DNA from: Arenivirga flava
Lineage (GTDB): Bacteria > Actinomycetota > Actinomycetes > Actinomycetales > Microbacteriaceae
DNA length: 64,000 nucleotides
Direction of reading: 5' to 3'
Assembly: GCF_030161575.1 (NCBI RefSeq)
Contig: NZ_BSUL01000001.1
Location: 1,426,001 to 1,490,000, forward strand
The position numbers and the translations under genes were made by a program. Shown here piece after piece: positions 1-10,451 of this stretch. The notes beneath the pieces are model-generated. The model was given only the letters and a program-made list of their open reading frames with translations. It searched no databases and had not been told where the DNA came from. How positions within the stretch are numbered: the stretch's first letter is position 1; each line of letters opens with the position of its first letter.

Positions 1-15
1 TCGTCGAGCGACTGA
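1..15 (+). other. possible 3' end of an upstream plus-strand gene
   Basis: In frame 1 the window opens with four codons and a TGA at 13-15, directly before a strong terminator hairpin. This would fit the last codons of a gene lying off the left edge. Nothing else identifies it. Confidence 0.2.
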
Positions 16-26
16 CGCTCGACCGC

Positions 27-66
27 ACGACGAAGGGCCCGTCCGATCGGACGGGCCCTTCGTCGT
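27..66. terminator. strong terminator hairpin
   Basis: A perfect 18 bp stem (27-44 with 49-66) closes a GATC loop. There is no T tract, as is common for actinobacterial hairpins. It probably ends the transcript entering from the left. Confidence 0.75.
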
Positions 67-115
67 TCCCGGCGGGTCACCCGCTGCTGACACGGGATGA
101 CCGTCGGAGTGAGCC

Positions 116-143
116 GGAGAACGGTCCGGAAGGACCGTTCTCC
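116..143. terminator. terminator of the guaA operon
   Basis: A perfect 12 bp stem (116-127 with 132-143) with a GGAA loop lies 7 bases past the guaA stop codon on the minus strand. Confidence 0.75.
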
Positions 144-150
144 GATCGAC

Positions 151-1761
151 TCACTCCCACTCGATGGTTCCCGGCGGCTTCGAGGTCACGTCGAGCACGA
201 CGCGGTTGACCCCGGGCACCTGGTTCGAGATGAGGTTCGAGATGCGGGCGAGCACCTCGTAGGGCAGGCGGGTCCAGTCGGCGGTCATGGCATCCTCACT
301 GGAGACCGGGCGCAGCACGATCGGGTGGCCGTAGGTGCGGCCGTCGCCCTGCACGCCCACCGAGCGCACGTCGGCGAGCAGCACGACCGGGCACTGCCAG
401 ATCTCGGCGTCGAGGCCGGCGGCGGTGAGCTCGGTGCGCACGATCTTGTCGGCGGCGCGCAGGATCTCGAGGCGCTCCTCGTTCACCTCGCCGATGATGC
501 GGATGCCGAGTCCCGGGCCGGGGAACGGCTGGCGGGCCACGATGACCTCGGGCAGGCCGAGCTCGCGGCCGATGGCGCGCACCTCGTCCTTGAAGAGGGT
601 GCGCAGCGGCTCGACGAGCTCGAACTGCAGGTCCTCCGGCAGGCCGCCCACGTTGTGGTGGCTCTTGATGTTCGCCGTGCCGCTGCCGCCGCCCGACTCC
701 ACCACGTCCGGATAGAGCGTGCCCTGCACGAGGAACTTGACGGGCTCGCCCGGTCCCTCGATCGACTCCGCCACGAGAGAAGCGGCCGCCTGCTCGAACG
801 AGCGGATGAACTCCCGTCCGATGATCTTGCGCTTGGTCTCCGGGTCGGTCACCCCGGCGAGGGCGCCGAGGAACTGCTCGCGGGCGTCGACCGTGACGAG
901 CCGCACGCCGGTGGAGGCGACGTAGTCCTCCTCGACCTGCTTGCGCTCATCCGCTCGCAGCAGGCCGTGATCGACGAAGATCGCGGTGAGCTGGTCGCCG
1001 ACGGCCTTGTGCACGATCGCGCCGGCGACGGCAGAGTCGACGCCGCCCGAGAGGCCGACGATGACCTTGCCGGAGCCGACCTGGGCGCGGATGCGCTCGA
1101 CCTGCTCGTCGATGACGTTGGCGCTGTTCCAGTCCGCGGGGATGCCGGCGGAGCGGTGCAGGAAGTTCTCGATGACCTTCTGGCCGTACTGCGAGTGCTT
1201 GACCTCGGGGTGCCACTGCACGCCGTACATGCGGGTCTCGTCGTTCGCGAATGCTGCGACGGGGGTCGACGGGGTCGACGCGAGCACCTGGAAGCCCTCG
1301 GGCGCCTTGGCCACCGAGTCGCCGTGGCTCATCCACACGGCCTGCTCGGCGGGCTGCTCGCCCAGGAAGGCGTTCTCGCCGGTGAGCTTGACGTCGGTGG
1401 AGCCGTACTCGCGCAGGCCGGTGTTCGCGACCTCGCCGCCGAGCGTCTTGGCCATGACCTGGAAGCCGTAGCAGATGCCCAGCACGGGCACGCCGAGCTG
1501 CAGGATGCCGGGGTCGAGCTCGGGCGAGCCGGGCTCGTAGACGCTCGACGGGCCGCCGCTCAGCACGATGCCGGCCGGCTTCTTGGCTGCGACCTCCGCA
1601 GCGGAGATGGTGTGCGGAACGATCTCGCTGTAGACGTTGGCCTCGCGCACGCGGCGCGCGATGAGCTGCGCGTACTGGGCGCCGAAGTCGACGACCAGGA
1701 CGGGCTGGGCGTCCGTTCCAGGGGCGGCCGAGACCGGTTCGGTGCGTGGGGTGTCGCTCAT
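151..1761 (-). CDS. guaA: GMP synthase (glutamine-hydrolysing)
   Basis: Amidates XMP to GMP using glutamine and ATP, the last step of de novo GMP synthesis in the cytosol. The 536-residue product has the full two-part layout. The N-terminal class I glutamine amidotransferase shows the nucleophile motif GICYGFQ and the downstream GVQWHPE histidine/glutamate. The central ATP pyrophosphatase has the P-loop SGGVDSAV. The C-terminal dimerisation domain ends in KPPGTIEWE, the family ending. I chose the ATG at 1761 (MSDTPRTEP) because its start overlaps the stop of the upstream DUF3817 gene by 4 bases (ATGA). Frames extending further upstream run into that gene. It is the last gene of a minus-strand operon that starts near 4964. 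Confidence 0.97.
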   Translation of the reverse strand: MSDTPRTEPVSAAPGTDAQPVLVVDFGAQYAQLIARRVREANVYSEIVPHTISAAEVAAKKPAGIVLSGGPSSVYEPGSPELDPGILQLGVPVLGICYGFQVMAKTLGGEVANTGLREYGSTDVKLTGENAFLGEQPAEQAVWMSHGDSVAKAPEGFQVLASTPSTPVAAFANDETRMYGVQWHPEVKHSQYGQKVIENFLHRSAGIPADWNSANVIDEQVERIRAQVGSGKVIVGLSGGVDSAVAGAIVHKAVGDQLTAIFVDHGLLRADERKQVEEDYVASTGVRLVTVDAREQFLGALAGVTDPETKRKIIGREFIRSFEQAAASLVAESIEGPGEPVKFLVQGTLYPDVVESGGGSGTANIKSHHNVGGLPEDLQFELVEPLRTLFKDEVRAIGRELGLPEVIVARQPFPGPGLGIRIIGEVNEERLEILRAADKIVRTELTAAGLDAEIWQCPVVLLADVRSVGVQGDGRTYGHPIVLRPVSSEDAMTADWTRLPYEVLARISNLISNQVPGVNRVVLDVTSKPPGTIEWE

Positions 1762-2204
1762 GCGGCGGCGCCTTCCTTGGGGGTGATGGATTCGAGAGAG
1801 GTCCTGACCTCGCGGCTGACGCGGGCCTCCATCCAGAAGGAGAGGCCGGGCACGACGCCGCCGAGGGCGATGAAGAGGAACTTGGTGATCTTCCACCCCA
1901 TGCGCTGCACGAGGATGAAGTCGGTGATGAGGTAGCCCACGTAGCAGTAGCCGTGCACCATCTGGATGGCGAGGCTGAGGTTGATCGCCGTGATGCTGTC
2001 GCTCGGCACGAGCGCGAGGAAGCCCTGGGTGCCGCCGAGCTCGAGCTCGTAGCCGAACTCCTGCCACAGCAGCGGTCCGTACTTGAACGCCATCTCGACG
2101 ACCAGGATCAGCAGGAAGACGCCCGTGATGTAGGCGAACACCTGGTACGCCTTCAGCGACGTGCGGATGCGGCCGGTGTCAGCGGCCTGAGGGGTGCGGG
2201 GCAT
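1758..2204 (-). CDS. DUF3817 family membrane protein
   Basis: Small integral membrane protein of 148 residues with about four hydrophobic segments (roughly 20-40, 72-92, 95-112 and 115-130). It fits DUF3817, an actinobacterial family of unknown function often found beside guaA. It overlaps guaA by 4 bases and follows the SURF1 gene after 10 bases, so the three are almost certainly co-transcribed and translationally coupled. No catalytic motif is visible. A link to cytochrome oxidase assembly through SURF1, or to purine metabolism, would be inference from position only. Confidence 0.85.
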   Translation of the reverse strand: MPRTPQAADTGRIRTSLKAYQVFAYITGVFLLILVVEMAFKYGPLLWQEFGYELELGGTQGFLALVPSDSITAINLSLAIQMVHGYCYVGYLITDFILVQRMGWKITKFLFIALGGVVPGLSFWMEARVSREVRTSLESITPKEGAAA

Positions 2205-2214
2205 GGGTTCCAGC

Positions 2215-3044
2215 TTACTTCTCGGCGGATGCGGTCTCGGTCGGTGCGTCGGCGTCCTCGCCGCCCTCCTCCTCCGCCGGCTCGACCTCCTCCTGCCAGG
2301 CGTCCTTGACCATCCGGTACCAGATGTAGAACGCGAACAGGCCGAAGAAGATCCACTGCGCGAAGTAGGCGAGATTCTGCAGGTTGACGCCGCGCTCCGA
2401 CTCCGGGGCGGGCGACAGGATGGCGTCGAGCCCGGCCGGCGCGTCTGCCGCGATGAGGTAGCCGCCGTAGGCGCCCGCCGGCTCGACCTCGGCCCAGAGG
2501 TTCACGAGCTCACCGGTGCTCAGCGCGCGCCGCTCCCCGCCTCGAAGTCCGACTCCTGCGGGCCCTCGTCCTGCGAGTACCGACCGGCCCACTCGCGCAC
2601 GGTCGTGTCGGCGTCGAGCGCATCCGCCGCTTCCCGCGCCTGCTGCTCGGTCGGCGCCCAGCCGAGCGCGACGGCGAGCGAGGCGGGCTGCCCGTCCGGC
2701 TGCTCCACGGCCAGGTGGCCGACCACCCAGGCGCCGAGCTCCTCACCCTGCACGCGCCGGGTGAGCACGACCTCGTCGCCCGGCACCAGGTGCCCTCGCA
2801 CGGTCACCCGGTGGCCGATGGCGTCCCCCTCCACGCCGGCCTGCGGCTGGTCGAGCTCGACGAGCGGCCGCACCGTCTCGGTGTCGCGTACGACCACGGC
2901 GCCGTTGCTGAAGCTGCGGTCGAGCTGCCACTGCGCGAGGCCGGCGAAGACACCGGCCACGAGCAGCACGATGCCGAGCAGGCCGAGGAACTTCGGGCGC
3001 CGGGCGACGCTCCAGAGGGTGGGCGGTGTGGTGGTGTTCGTCAT
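2215..3044 (-). CDS. SURF1 family protein (apparent frameshift)
   Basis: SURF1-type proteins help assemble haem-copper cytochrome c oxidase in the membrane. The N-terminal part (start 3044) has a transmembrane segment, LGLLGIVLLVAGVFAGLAQW, then the extracytoplasmic SURF1 core with the conserved VTVRGHLVPGDEVVLTRR stretch. The C-terminal part, in a second frame, has the closing helix with NLAYFAQW and a Glu-rich tail. The two frames meet near the run of four C at 2535-2538 (G on the coding strand). One extra base there gives a continuous protein of about 276 residues, the normal family length. The start overlaps the antiporter stop by one base (TGATG). A real pseudogene cannot be excluded, but similar single-base losses recur across the window. 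Confidence 0.85.
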
Positions 3045-4447
3045 CAGTACTCGGGATCGCGGGGTCGGGGCTGCGGGCCGGTCGGAGCATCGGGCTGCGG
3101 CTGCTCGGCGGCGTCGGGCTGGTCGTCGTTCATCGCGGCGAGCACCGCGGGGTCGAGGCCGCCGCCGCGTGCCCCCGACGGCTCGTCGTCGGGCGCGGGA
3201 GCCGCCGGCTCCTCTGAGCGTCGGCGCTCGACCTCGGCGCGCCGCCTGCGCGACGGGCGGGTCACCAGGGCCCCGATCCGCTCGGAGTTCACCGCGATGA
3301 CGGGGCCAACGATGGCCATGATGAGCACGTAGAGCCCGGCGAACGGCTGGATGCGCTCATCCAGTCCCGCCGTGAGCGACAGCGTCGCCAGGATGAGCGC
3401 GAACTCGCCCCGGTTCTGCAGGATCACGGTCGTGTTGATGCCGGCCTGCAGGCCGAAGCCGCTGACGCGCGCCACGATCTGCCCGGCGATCACGTTGAGC
3501 AGCATCGTCATCGCGACGGCGCAGAGCACCGGCACGAGCACGCCGCCGAACAGCGCGGGGTTGAGCGAGAGGCCGAAGTTCAGGAAGAAGAAGGCGGCGA
3601 ACACGTCGCGCAGCGGGATCGCGAGCTGCTCGACCTTGGCGCGGTGTCGGGTGGCGCCGATGACGAGGCCGATGAGAAAGGCGCCGATCGCATCCGTTAC
3701 CCCCAGGATCTCGCCGATGCCGCCGAAGGCGAGCGCGAGACCGATGAAGAGCACCGTGAAGAGCTCGTCGTCCTTCGTGTTGAAGAGTCGCCCCACGATG
3801 CGGCCGCCCCAGCGAGCCAGGCTGAACATCACCGCGAGGAAGAGGAACGCCACCCCGAGCTGCATGATGACCGGCCACGGCTCGGTCTCGCCGCTGAGCA
3901 CGACCGAGACGATGGCGAGGTAGATGGCGATGAAGATGTCCTCGACCACGGTGATGCCGAGGATCATCGGCGTCTCGCGGTTCGCGAGCCGGTTCAGCTC
4001 GATGAGCAGCTTGGTGACGATCGCGCTCGAGCTCGTCGCGGTCATGCCGGCGATGATCAACGCCTCGCGGGAGCCCCAGCCGACCGCGAAACCGAAGACC
4101 AGACCCGCGGCCATGTTCACCGCGATGTACGAGCCGCCGAGCAGCACCAGGCGGCCGGCGTTCGCGAAGAACTCCTCCTGGTCGAATTCGAGGCCGAGAT
4201 TGAACAGCAGCAGGATCAGGCCGAAGACGGCGATGAGCTCGATGATGCTGCCGTCGAGGCTGAGCGGGAACCAGCCGAAGAACGGGCTCGCGACGAGCCC
4301 GACGAGCATGTAGATCGGGATGGCCGGGAGGCCGATGCGCCGGCCCAGCGTGCCCAGCCCGTACGCGATGACGAACAGCACCCCGATCGTGACGAGGCGC
4401 TCCCCGATGTCGCCGTGACCGCCGGCGTCAGCCGCCAGCTGGAGCAT
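3044..4447 (-). CDS. cation:proton antiporter, KhtU/Kef type (CPA2)
   Basis: Membrane antiporter of 467 residues, predicted to exchange K+ (or Na+) for protons. The first 380 residues are a run of 11-12 hydrophobic segments of the Na_H_Exchanger fold with family motifs such as LLLFNLGLEFD and TATSSSAIVTKLLIE. The last 80 residues are a charged cytosolic tail (RRRRAEVERRRSEE). It lacks the fused RCK domain of KefB/C. Instead the preceding gene encodes a separate RCK_C protein, as in the Bacillus KhtTU system, and the two genes overlap by 20 bases. Which cation is transported cannot be read from the sequence. Confidence 0.88.
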   Translation of the reverse strand: MLQLAADAGGHGDIGERLVTIGVLFVIAYGLGTLGRRIGLPAIPIYMLVGLVASPFFGWFPLSLDGSIIELIAVFGLILLLFNLGLEFDQEEFFANAGRLVLLGGSYIAVNMAAGLVFGFAVGWGSREALIIAGMTATSSSAIVTKLLIELNRLANRETPMILGITVVEDIFIAIYLAIVSVVLSGETEPWPVIMQLGVAFLFLAVMFSLARWGGRIVGRLFNTKDDELFTVLFIGLALAFGGIGEILGVTDAIGAFLIGLVIGATRHRAKVEQLAIPLRDVFAAFFFLNFGLSLNPALFGGVLVPVLCAVAMTMLLNVIAGQIVARVSGFGLQAGINTTVILQNRGEFALILATLSLTAGLDERIQPFAGLYVLIMAIVGPVIAVNSERIGALVTRPSRRRRAEVERRRSEEPAAPAPDDEPSGARGGGLDPAVLAAMNDDQPDAAEQPQPDAPTGPQPRPRDPEY

Positions 4448-4964
4448 CGGCCTGCTCGGTCGGGGGCTTCACGAGCTCGCCGGTGCGAAAGAAGCGGAAC
4501 GCCTTGCCGACCTTCTCGGGTGATCCGGCGACGACGAGCGTGTCACCGGGGAAGACCTTGAAGTCCTGCGCGGGCGCGGGGCTGGTGGTCTCGCCGCGAA
4601 CGACCGCCACGACCGTGAGGCCGGGCACGCCGCGCTGGGCGAGGTTGCCGAGCGGCTGCCCGGCGATGTGGTGGTCGTAGTCGACGTGGAACCAGTCGAT
4701 GGCGAGGCCGGGGATCTCATCGAGCCCCGACAGCGACTCGGTGATGCGGGTGCCACCGAGCAGCTCGGCGAGCGTGTGCGCCTCGTCCTCGGTGAGCCGC
4801 AGCGACACCTTGTTGGCGTGCGAGTCGTCCCCGTCGTCGGCGAAGGTGATGAGGTCGCTGTGCCCCGAGCGGTGCGTGATCACGCCGCACTTGCCGCCGT
4901 CGCTCGTCTTGAAGGTGTGCAGCACACCCACACCGGGCAGTTTGACGCGTCGCACGTCGGCCAT
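4428..4964 (-). CDS. KhtT-like regulatory subunit with RCK_C (TrkA-C) domain
   Basis: Predicted cytosolic regulator of the antiporter encoded downstream. Residues 1-80 form an N-terminal domain of the KhtT type (LPGVGVLHTF, GGKCGVITHRSG). Residues about 90-165 resemble a TrkA-C/RCK_C ligand-binding domain (VPGLTVVAVVRG, VFPGDTLVVAGSPEKV). In characterised KhtT proteins this domain senses a nucleotide second messenger such as c-di-AMP; that role here is inference. The ATG is preceded by GAGGAG about 7 bases upstream, and a TAGAAT -10-like element lies near 5000, so this gene probably heads the operon khtT-khtU-SURF1-DUF3817-guaA. Confidence 0.87.
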   Translation of the reverse strand: MADVRRVKLPGVGVLHTFKTSDGGKCGVITHRSGHSDLITFADDGDDSHANKVSLRLTEDEAHTLAELLGGTRITESLSGLDEIPGLAIDWFHVDYDHHIAGQPLGNLAQRGVPGLTVVAVVRGETTSPAPAQDFKVFPGDTLVVAGSPEKVGKAFRFFRTGELVKPPTEQADAPAGG

Positions 4965-5019
4965 GGGATGGCTCCTCGAGCTCTAGGGGACGACGTCGAT
5001 TCTACGCCGCGTCGAATCC

Positions 5020-5053
5020 GCGCAGGCCCCCGCGCGGATGCGCGGGCGTGCGC
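5020..5053. terminator. terminator of guaB3
   Basis: The hairpin has a CCCGCGC/GCGCGGG core around a GGAT loop, with an imperfect lower stem. It lies 15 bases past the guaB3 stop on the minus strand. Confidence 0.6.
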
Positions 5054-5067
5054 TGGCAGCGGACGGC

Positions 5068-6189
5068 TCAGCCTGCCTGGTAGGGCGCGACGACGACCTC
5101 GACCCGCTGGAACTCCTTGAGGTCGGAGTAGCCGGTCGTGGCCATCGAGCGGCGCAGCGCGCCGACCAGGTTGGTGGTGCCGTCGGCCGACTCGGCCGGG
5201 CCGGTGAGGATCTGCGACAGCGATCCCGCCGTGCCGACCTCGACGCGGTGGCCGCGCGGCAGCTCCGCGTGATGCGCCTCCGCTCCCCAGTGGAAGCCGC
5301 GGCCGGGTGCCTCGTCGGCACGGGCCAGCGCGGAGCCCAGCATGACCGCATCCGCTCCGGTGGCGATCGCCTTCACGATGTCGCCGGAGGTGCCGAGACC
5401 GCCATCCGCGATGACGTGCACGTACCGGCCGCCCGACTCGTCGAGGTAGTCGCGGCGCGCGCCGGCGACGTCGGCGACCGCGGTCGCCATGGGCGCGTGG
5501 ATGCCGAGCGCGGCGCGCGTAGTGGAGGCCGCTCCCCCGCCGAAGCCGACGAGCACGCCCGCGGCGCCGGTGCGCATGAGGTGCAGCGCAGCCGTGTAGG
5601 TGGAGGCGCCGCCGACGATGACCGGCACGTCGAGCTCGTAGATGAAGCGCTTGAGGTTGAGCGGCTCGGTGGTCTTCGAGACGTGCTCGGCCGAGACGGT
5701 GGTGCCGCGGATCACGAAGAGGTCCACGCCGGCGCTGACGACCGTCTCGTAGAGCTCCTGGGTGCGCTGCGGGCTGAGCGCGCCGGCGACGGTGACGCCG
5801 GCGGCGCGGATCTCGGCGATGCGCGCGGTGACGAGCTCGGGCTTGATCGGCTCGGCGTAGATGCGCTGCATGCGACGCGTCGCCTGGTCGGGCGAGAGGG
5901 TCGCGATCTCCTCGAGCAGCGGCTCGGGGTTCTCGTAGCGGGTCCAGAGACCCTCGAGGTCGAGCACGCCGAGACCGCCGAGGCGGCCGATCTCGATGGC
6001 GGTCGCCGGCGAGACGACCGAGTCCATGGGCGCGGCGAGGATCGGGATCTCGAAGCGGTAGGCGTCGATGCCCCACCCGACCGAGACGTCCTGCGGGTCG
6101 CGGGTGCGCCGCGAGGGCACGATCGCGATGTCGTCGAAGGAGTACGCGCGTCGCGCGCGCTTGGCCCGGCCGATCTCGAAGTCCGTCAC
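5068..6189 (-). CDS. guaB3: GuaB3 family IMP dehydrogenase-related protein
   Basis: IMPDH/GMPR superfamily (beta/alpha)8 enzyme of 373 residues, without the CBS pair of true IMP dehydrogenase. N-terminal FDDIAIVPSRRTRDP and the C-terminal LRRSMATTGYSDLKEFQ are hallmarks of the actinobacterial GuaB3 group. The phosphate-binding ADGGLGTSGDIVKAIA stretch is intact. The loop that in IMPDH carries the catalytic cysteine reads GFGGGAASTTRA, with no Cys, so IMPDH activity by the usual covalent mechanism is doubtful. I recall a GMP-reductase role reported for some GuaB3 proteins; for this one that is inference. Start is GTG at 6189, with TAGGCT ending 6 bases upstream (leaderless layout). Confidence 0.9.
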   Translation of the reverse strand: MTDFEIGRAKRARRAYSFDDIAIVPSRRTRDPQDVSVGWGIDAYRFEIPILAAPMDSVVSPATAIEIGRLGGLGVLDLEGLWTRYENPEPLLEEIATLSPDQATRRMQRIYAEPIKPELVTARIAEIRAAGVTVAGALSPQRTQELYETVVSAGVDLFVIRGTTVSAEHVSKTTEPLNLKRFIYELDVPVIVGGASTYTAALHLMRTGAAGVLVGFGGGAASTTRAALGIHAPMATAVADVAGARRDYLDESGGRYVHVIADGGLGTSGDIVKAIATGADAVMLGSALARADEAPGRGFHWGAEAHHAELPRGHRVEVGTAGSLSQILTGPAESADGTTNLVGALRRSMATTGYSDLKEFQRVEVVVAPYQAG

Positions 6190-6195
6190 CGCACC

Positions 6196-6201
6196 AGCCT
6201 A
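6196..6201 (-). promoter_or_regulatory. -10 element of guaB3, leaderless layout
   Basis: TAGGCT on the minus strand lies 6 bases before the GTG start at 6189, so the transcript would begin at or next to the start codon. Confidence 0.5.
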
Positions 6202-6245
6202 GCGGCGGCGGGCGGGAGACGGCGGGGCGGGGTGCGGCTGGGGTG

Positions 6246-6308
6246 CGGGCTGGCCGGGGCGGGAGCGCGGGCTGGCGGTGGCGGGGGCTTCGGGCTGGCC
6301 GGGGCGGG
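6246..6308. repeat. 18 bp direct repeats, 45 bp apart
   Basis: CGGGCTGGCCGGGGCGGG occurs at 6246-6263 and 6291-6308, with a degenerate copy around 6268-6285. Non-coding. Confidence 0.7.
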
Positions 6309-6719
6309 GTTGGCGCGACGGACGCATCGGCCGCGCGCGGAGGGTTCCTGCCGCCTCGCCCCGAGGCACCGGTGGTGCGCTCACCTGCCGGGCGCCCCGA
6401 TCGGCCGATCGCAGTCGCCCCGCCGACCCGGCTCCGTTCCCGAATGACGGATCACCCCCGGCCGAGAGGCGCCCGGTTCCGCGGATGCGGCCTCGATGCG
6501 CCGGTGCAACCGCATCCGCGGGCAGGTCGGCCTGTTCCGCTCCGGTTCTCCGTCATTTCGAACGAGGGGCGAGGGGACGGCGGCGCGAGCGGACGGATGA
6601 GCGGATGTGTGGGGCGGAGCAGCGATCGGTGCGCAGGCGGAGCGCGCGAGCGGCAGCGCGCGGCCGGGAGCGCGCGGGCAGCAGCGCGCGAGAGGGTGAC
6701 GGGCGCGGGCAAGAGCAGC

Positions 6720-6803
6720 GTGTGGGCAGCAGCACATGGGCAGCAGCGTGTGGGCGACAGCGTTTGGGCAGCAGCGTGTAGGCAGCAGCATGTGGGCGGC
6801 AGC
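6720..6803. repeat. six 14 bp tandem repeats
   Basis: Units start at 6720, 6734, 6748, 6762, 6776 and 6790. The consensus is GTGTGGGCAGCAGC, with 0-3 changes per unit. A 14 bp period cannot keep a reading frame, which argues against coding. Confidence 0.85.
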
Positions 6804-6957
6804 AGCGCGAGCGGGATCAGCCTGCGAACGGGAGGCGCGCGGAGCCTCGGCGGAGGCAACCCTTACCCCTCCGCCCGGACATGCCGCGCGGCGCACTCGC
6901 CTCTCGGACGCCGCGATCGCTGGATGACATCCGCTGCGCTGCACGACCCCGTCGCCG

Positions 6958-7072
6958 AATGAAGGAATACCACCGCCCGCGCACTGATCGAACCCGCATC
7001 TGCGGCTCAAATCACCCTGTTCACCCGCATATGAGGACTGAAGCGCCCTCCAGCACCACGAGCTCCTTCATT
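6958..7072. repeat. inverted repeat flanking a lower-G+C segment
   Basis: AATGAAGGA (6958-6966) and TCCTTCATT (7064-7072) are perfect 9 bp inverted copies at the ends of a 115 bp stretch that is less G+C-rich than its surroundings. It could be a structured RNA or a small degenerate mobile element; neither is shown. Confidence 0.4.
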
Positions 7073-7243
7073 TGGTCGGAGGAGTGAAAGTCGTCGTCCC
7101 GAGCTGACAGAGATGCGGATGAGCGCGGCAGCGGCAGTGCGCGGCAGCGGCAGCAGGCGGCGCGAGCAGCGCGAGGCAGCGCGAGGCAGCGGCAACAGGA
7201 GGCGGCAGAGGACGGCCACGCGCAGAGGGCGGCCGCGGACGAC

Positions 7244-7274
7244 GGAGGCGGCCGCCCGATGGGCGACCGCCTCC
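7244..7274. terminator. terminator of guaB
   Basis: A 14 bp stem with one mismatch (7244-7257 with 7261-7274) closes a 3-base loop 17 bases past the guaB stop. An overlapping alternative 10 bp stem (7227-7236 with 7248-7257) could compete with it. Confidence 0.7.
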
Positions 7275-7291
7275 GATCCGCTCGATGCGGT

Positions 7292-9111
<1,820 letters not shown>

Positions 9112-10443
9112 TTGACGACTCGCTCACGACCATCCCGCCGAACCCCGCTCCACGCCCTCATCGCGCTCGGCGCGGGGCTCCTCATGGCGGGGCTGCTCGG
9201 CGCGGCACCGGTGGCCGCGGCGACCGCGGAACCGTCGCCCACCGCATCCGCATCCGCTCCGGCGGCGCCGACCGGCTTCTCGGTGGGCGGAACCATCGCC
9301 AACGGCGACGAGCCCGTCGAGGGGGCCGAGATCCTCGTCGAGGGCGAGGGCTTCAGCGAGACGGTCGCGACCGACGCCGACGGCGTGTGGCGGGTGGATG
9401 TGCCCGCGCAGGGCTCCTACACCTCGACGCTCGACGTCGACTCGCTGCCGGAGGGCGTCGAGCCGCGCGATCCCGACAGCATCACGCGCACGTCGAACCT
9501 CAACACCACGCCGAACGCCAATGTGCTGTTCCCGATGGGCGAGAGCACGATCGAGGGCACGTCGACATGGGACACCGTGGTGACCCGCCTCATCTACGGC
9601 ATCAACTTCGGCCTGATGCTCGCGCTCGCCGCCATCGGCATCTCGCTGATCTTCGGCACCACCGGGCTCAACAACTTCGCACACGGCGAGCTGCTGACCT
9701 TCGGCGCCCTGATCTCGTTCTTCCTCACGGCCGTCCTCGGCTGGTCGATCTGGGCGGCGATCGCCGTGACGCTCGTCGCCAGCGCCGCCTTCGGCTGGTT
9801 CCACGACGCGGCGATCTTCAAACCGCTGCGCCGCAGACGCGTGGGGCTCGTGCAGGCCATGATCGTGACGATCGGCCTCTCGATCGTGCTGCGCTACGTG
9901 TTCCTCATGATCTTCGGCGGTCGCACCGAGTTCATCCAGACCGGCTTCAACCAGGTCGTGCCGGTCGGACCGGCCAACCTGCAGGCCTCGTCGCTGATCA
10001 GCATGGCGATCAGCGTGGTGGTGCTCGTCGCCGTGGGGCTCTTCCTCACCAAGACCCGCATCGGCAAGGCGACCCGCGCCGTGAGCGATAACGCGGCGCT
10101 CGCGGCGGCGAGCGGCATCGACGTCGACCGCATCATCCGCATCGTGTGGGTGCTGGGCGCGACGCTGACCGGCCTCTCGGGCATCCTCTACGGCGTCTTC
10201 CGCGGCGTCAGCTGGATCATGGGCTTCCAGATCCTGCTGCTCCTCTTCGCCGCGGTCACCCTCGGCGGGCTCGGCAGCGCCTTCGGCGCCCTCGTCGGCG
10301 CCATCATCATCGGCCTCGTGACCGAGCTCTCGACGCTCTGGCTGCCCGCGGACCTCCGCTTCGCCACCGCGCTCATCATCCTCATCCTCATCCTGCTGCT
10401 GCGACCCCAGGGCATCCTGGGCCGCCGAGAGCGGATCGGCTAG
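9112..10443 (+). CDS. livH: branched-chain amino acid-type ABC transporter permease (LivH) with N-terminal extracellular domain
   Basis: Inner-membrane permease of a LIV-type ABC importer. The LivH core spans about residues 155-443, with hydrophobic segments and the typical motifs GTTGLNNFAHGELLTFGAL, NAALAAASGID and LLRPQGILGRRE. Unusually, about 150 residues precede it. These are a signal-like segment (LIALGAGLLMAGLLGAAPVA) and a beta-rich domain resembling a carboxypeptidase-regulatory/Ig-like fold (VGGTIANGDEPVEGAEILV, DADGVWRVDVP), which would lie outside the cell. I chose TTG at 9112 because GGAGG sits 7 bases upstream. An in-frame ATG at 9031 has no such site and spoils the signal peptide. 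First gene of livHMGF. Confidence 0.88.
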   Translation: MTTRSRPSRRTPLHALIALGAGLLMAGLLGAAPVAAATAEPSPTASASAPAAPTGFSVGGTIANGDEPVEGAEILVEGEGFSETVATDADGVWRVDVPAQGSYTSTLDVDSLPEGVEPRDPDSITRTSNLNTTPNANVLFPMGESTIEGTSTWDTVVTRLIYGINFGLMLALAAIGISLIFGTTGLNNFAHGELLTFGALISFFLTAVLGWSIWAAIAVTLVASAAFGWFHDAAIFKPLRRRRVGLVQAMIVTIGLSIVLRYVFLMIFGGRTEFIQTGFNQVVPVGPANLQASSLISMAISVVVLVAVGLFLTKTRIGKATRAVSDNAALAAASGIDVDRIIRIVWVLGATLTGLSGILYGVFRGVSWIMGFQILLLLFAAVTLGGLGSAFGALVGAIIIGLVTELSTLWLPADLRFATALIILILILLLRPQGILGRRERIG

Positions 10444-10451
10444 GAGCGACC

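Larger units (their letters stand above)
6202..7226. other. 1 kb non-coding spacer between guaB and guaB3, rich in short repeats
   Basis: I see no convincing gene here. Open frames exist only because of high G+C, and the 14 bp repeat would shift any frame. Contents in order: an 18 bp direct repeat at 6246-6263 and 6291-6308 with a weaker copy between; the 14 bp tandem array at 6720-6803; a visibly less G+C-rich stretch with a 9 bp inverted repeat at its ends (6958-7072); and GGCAGC-rich low complexity at about 7120-7210. Confidence 0.6.

Noticed and set aside
6243..6962. A 239-codon frame and several overlapping ones between guaB3 and guaB
   Set aside because: They run through 14 bp repeats that change frame each unit, have no ribosome-binding site and no recognisable product; several compete on both strands.
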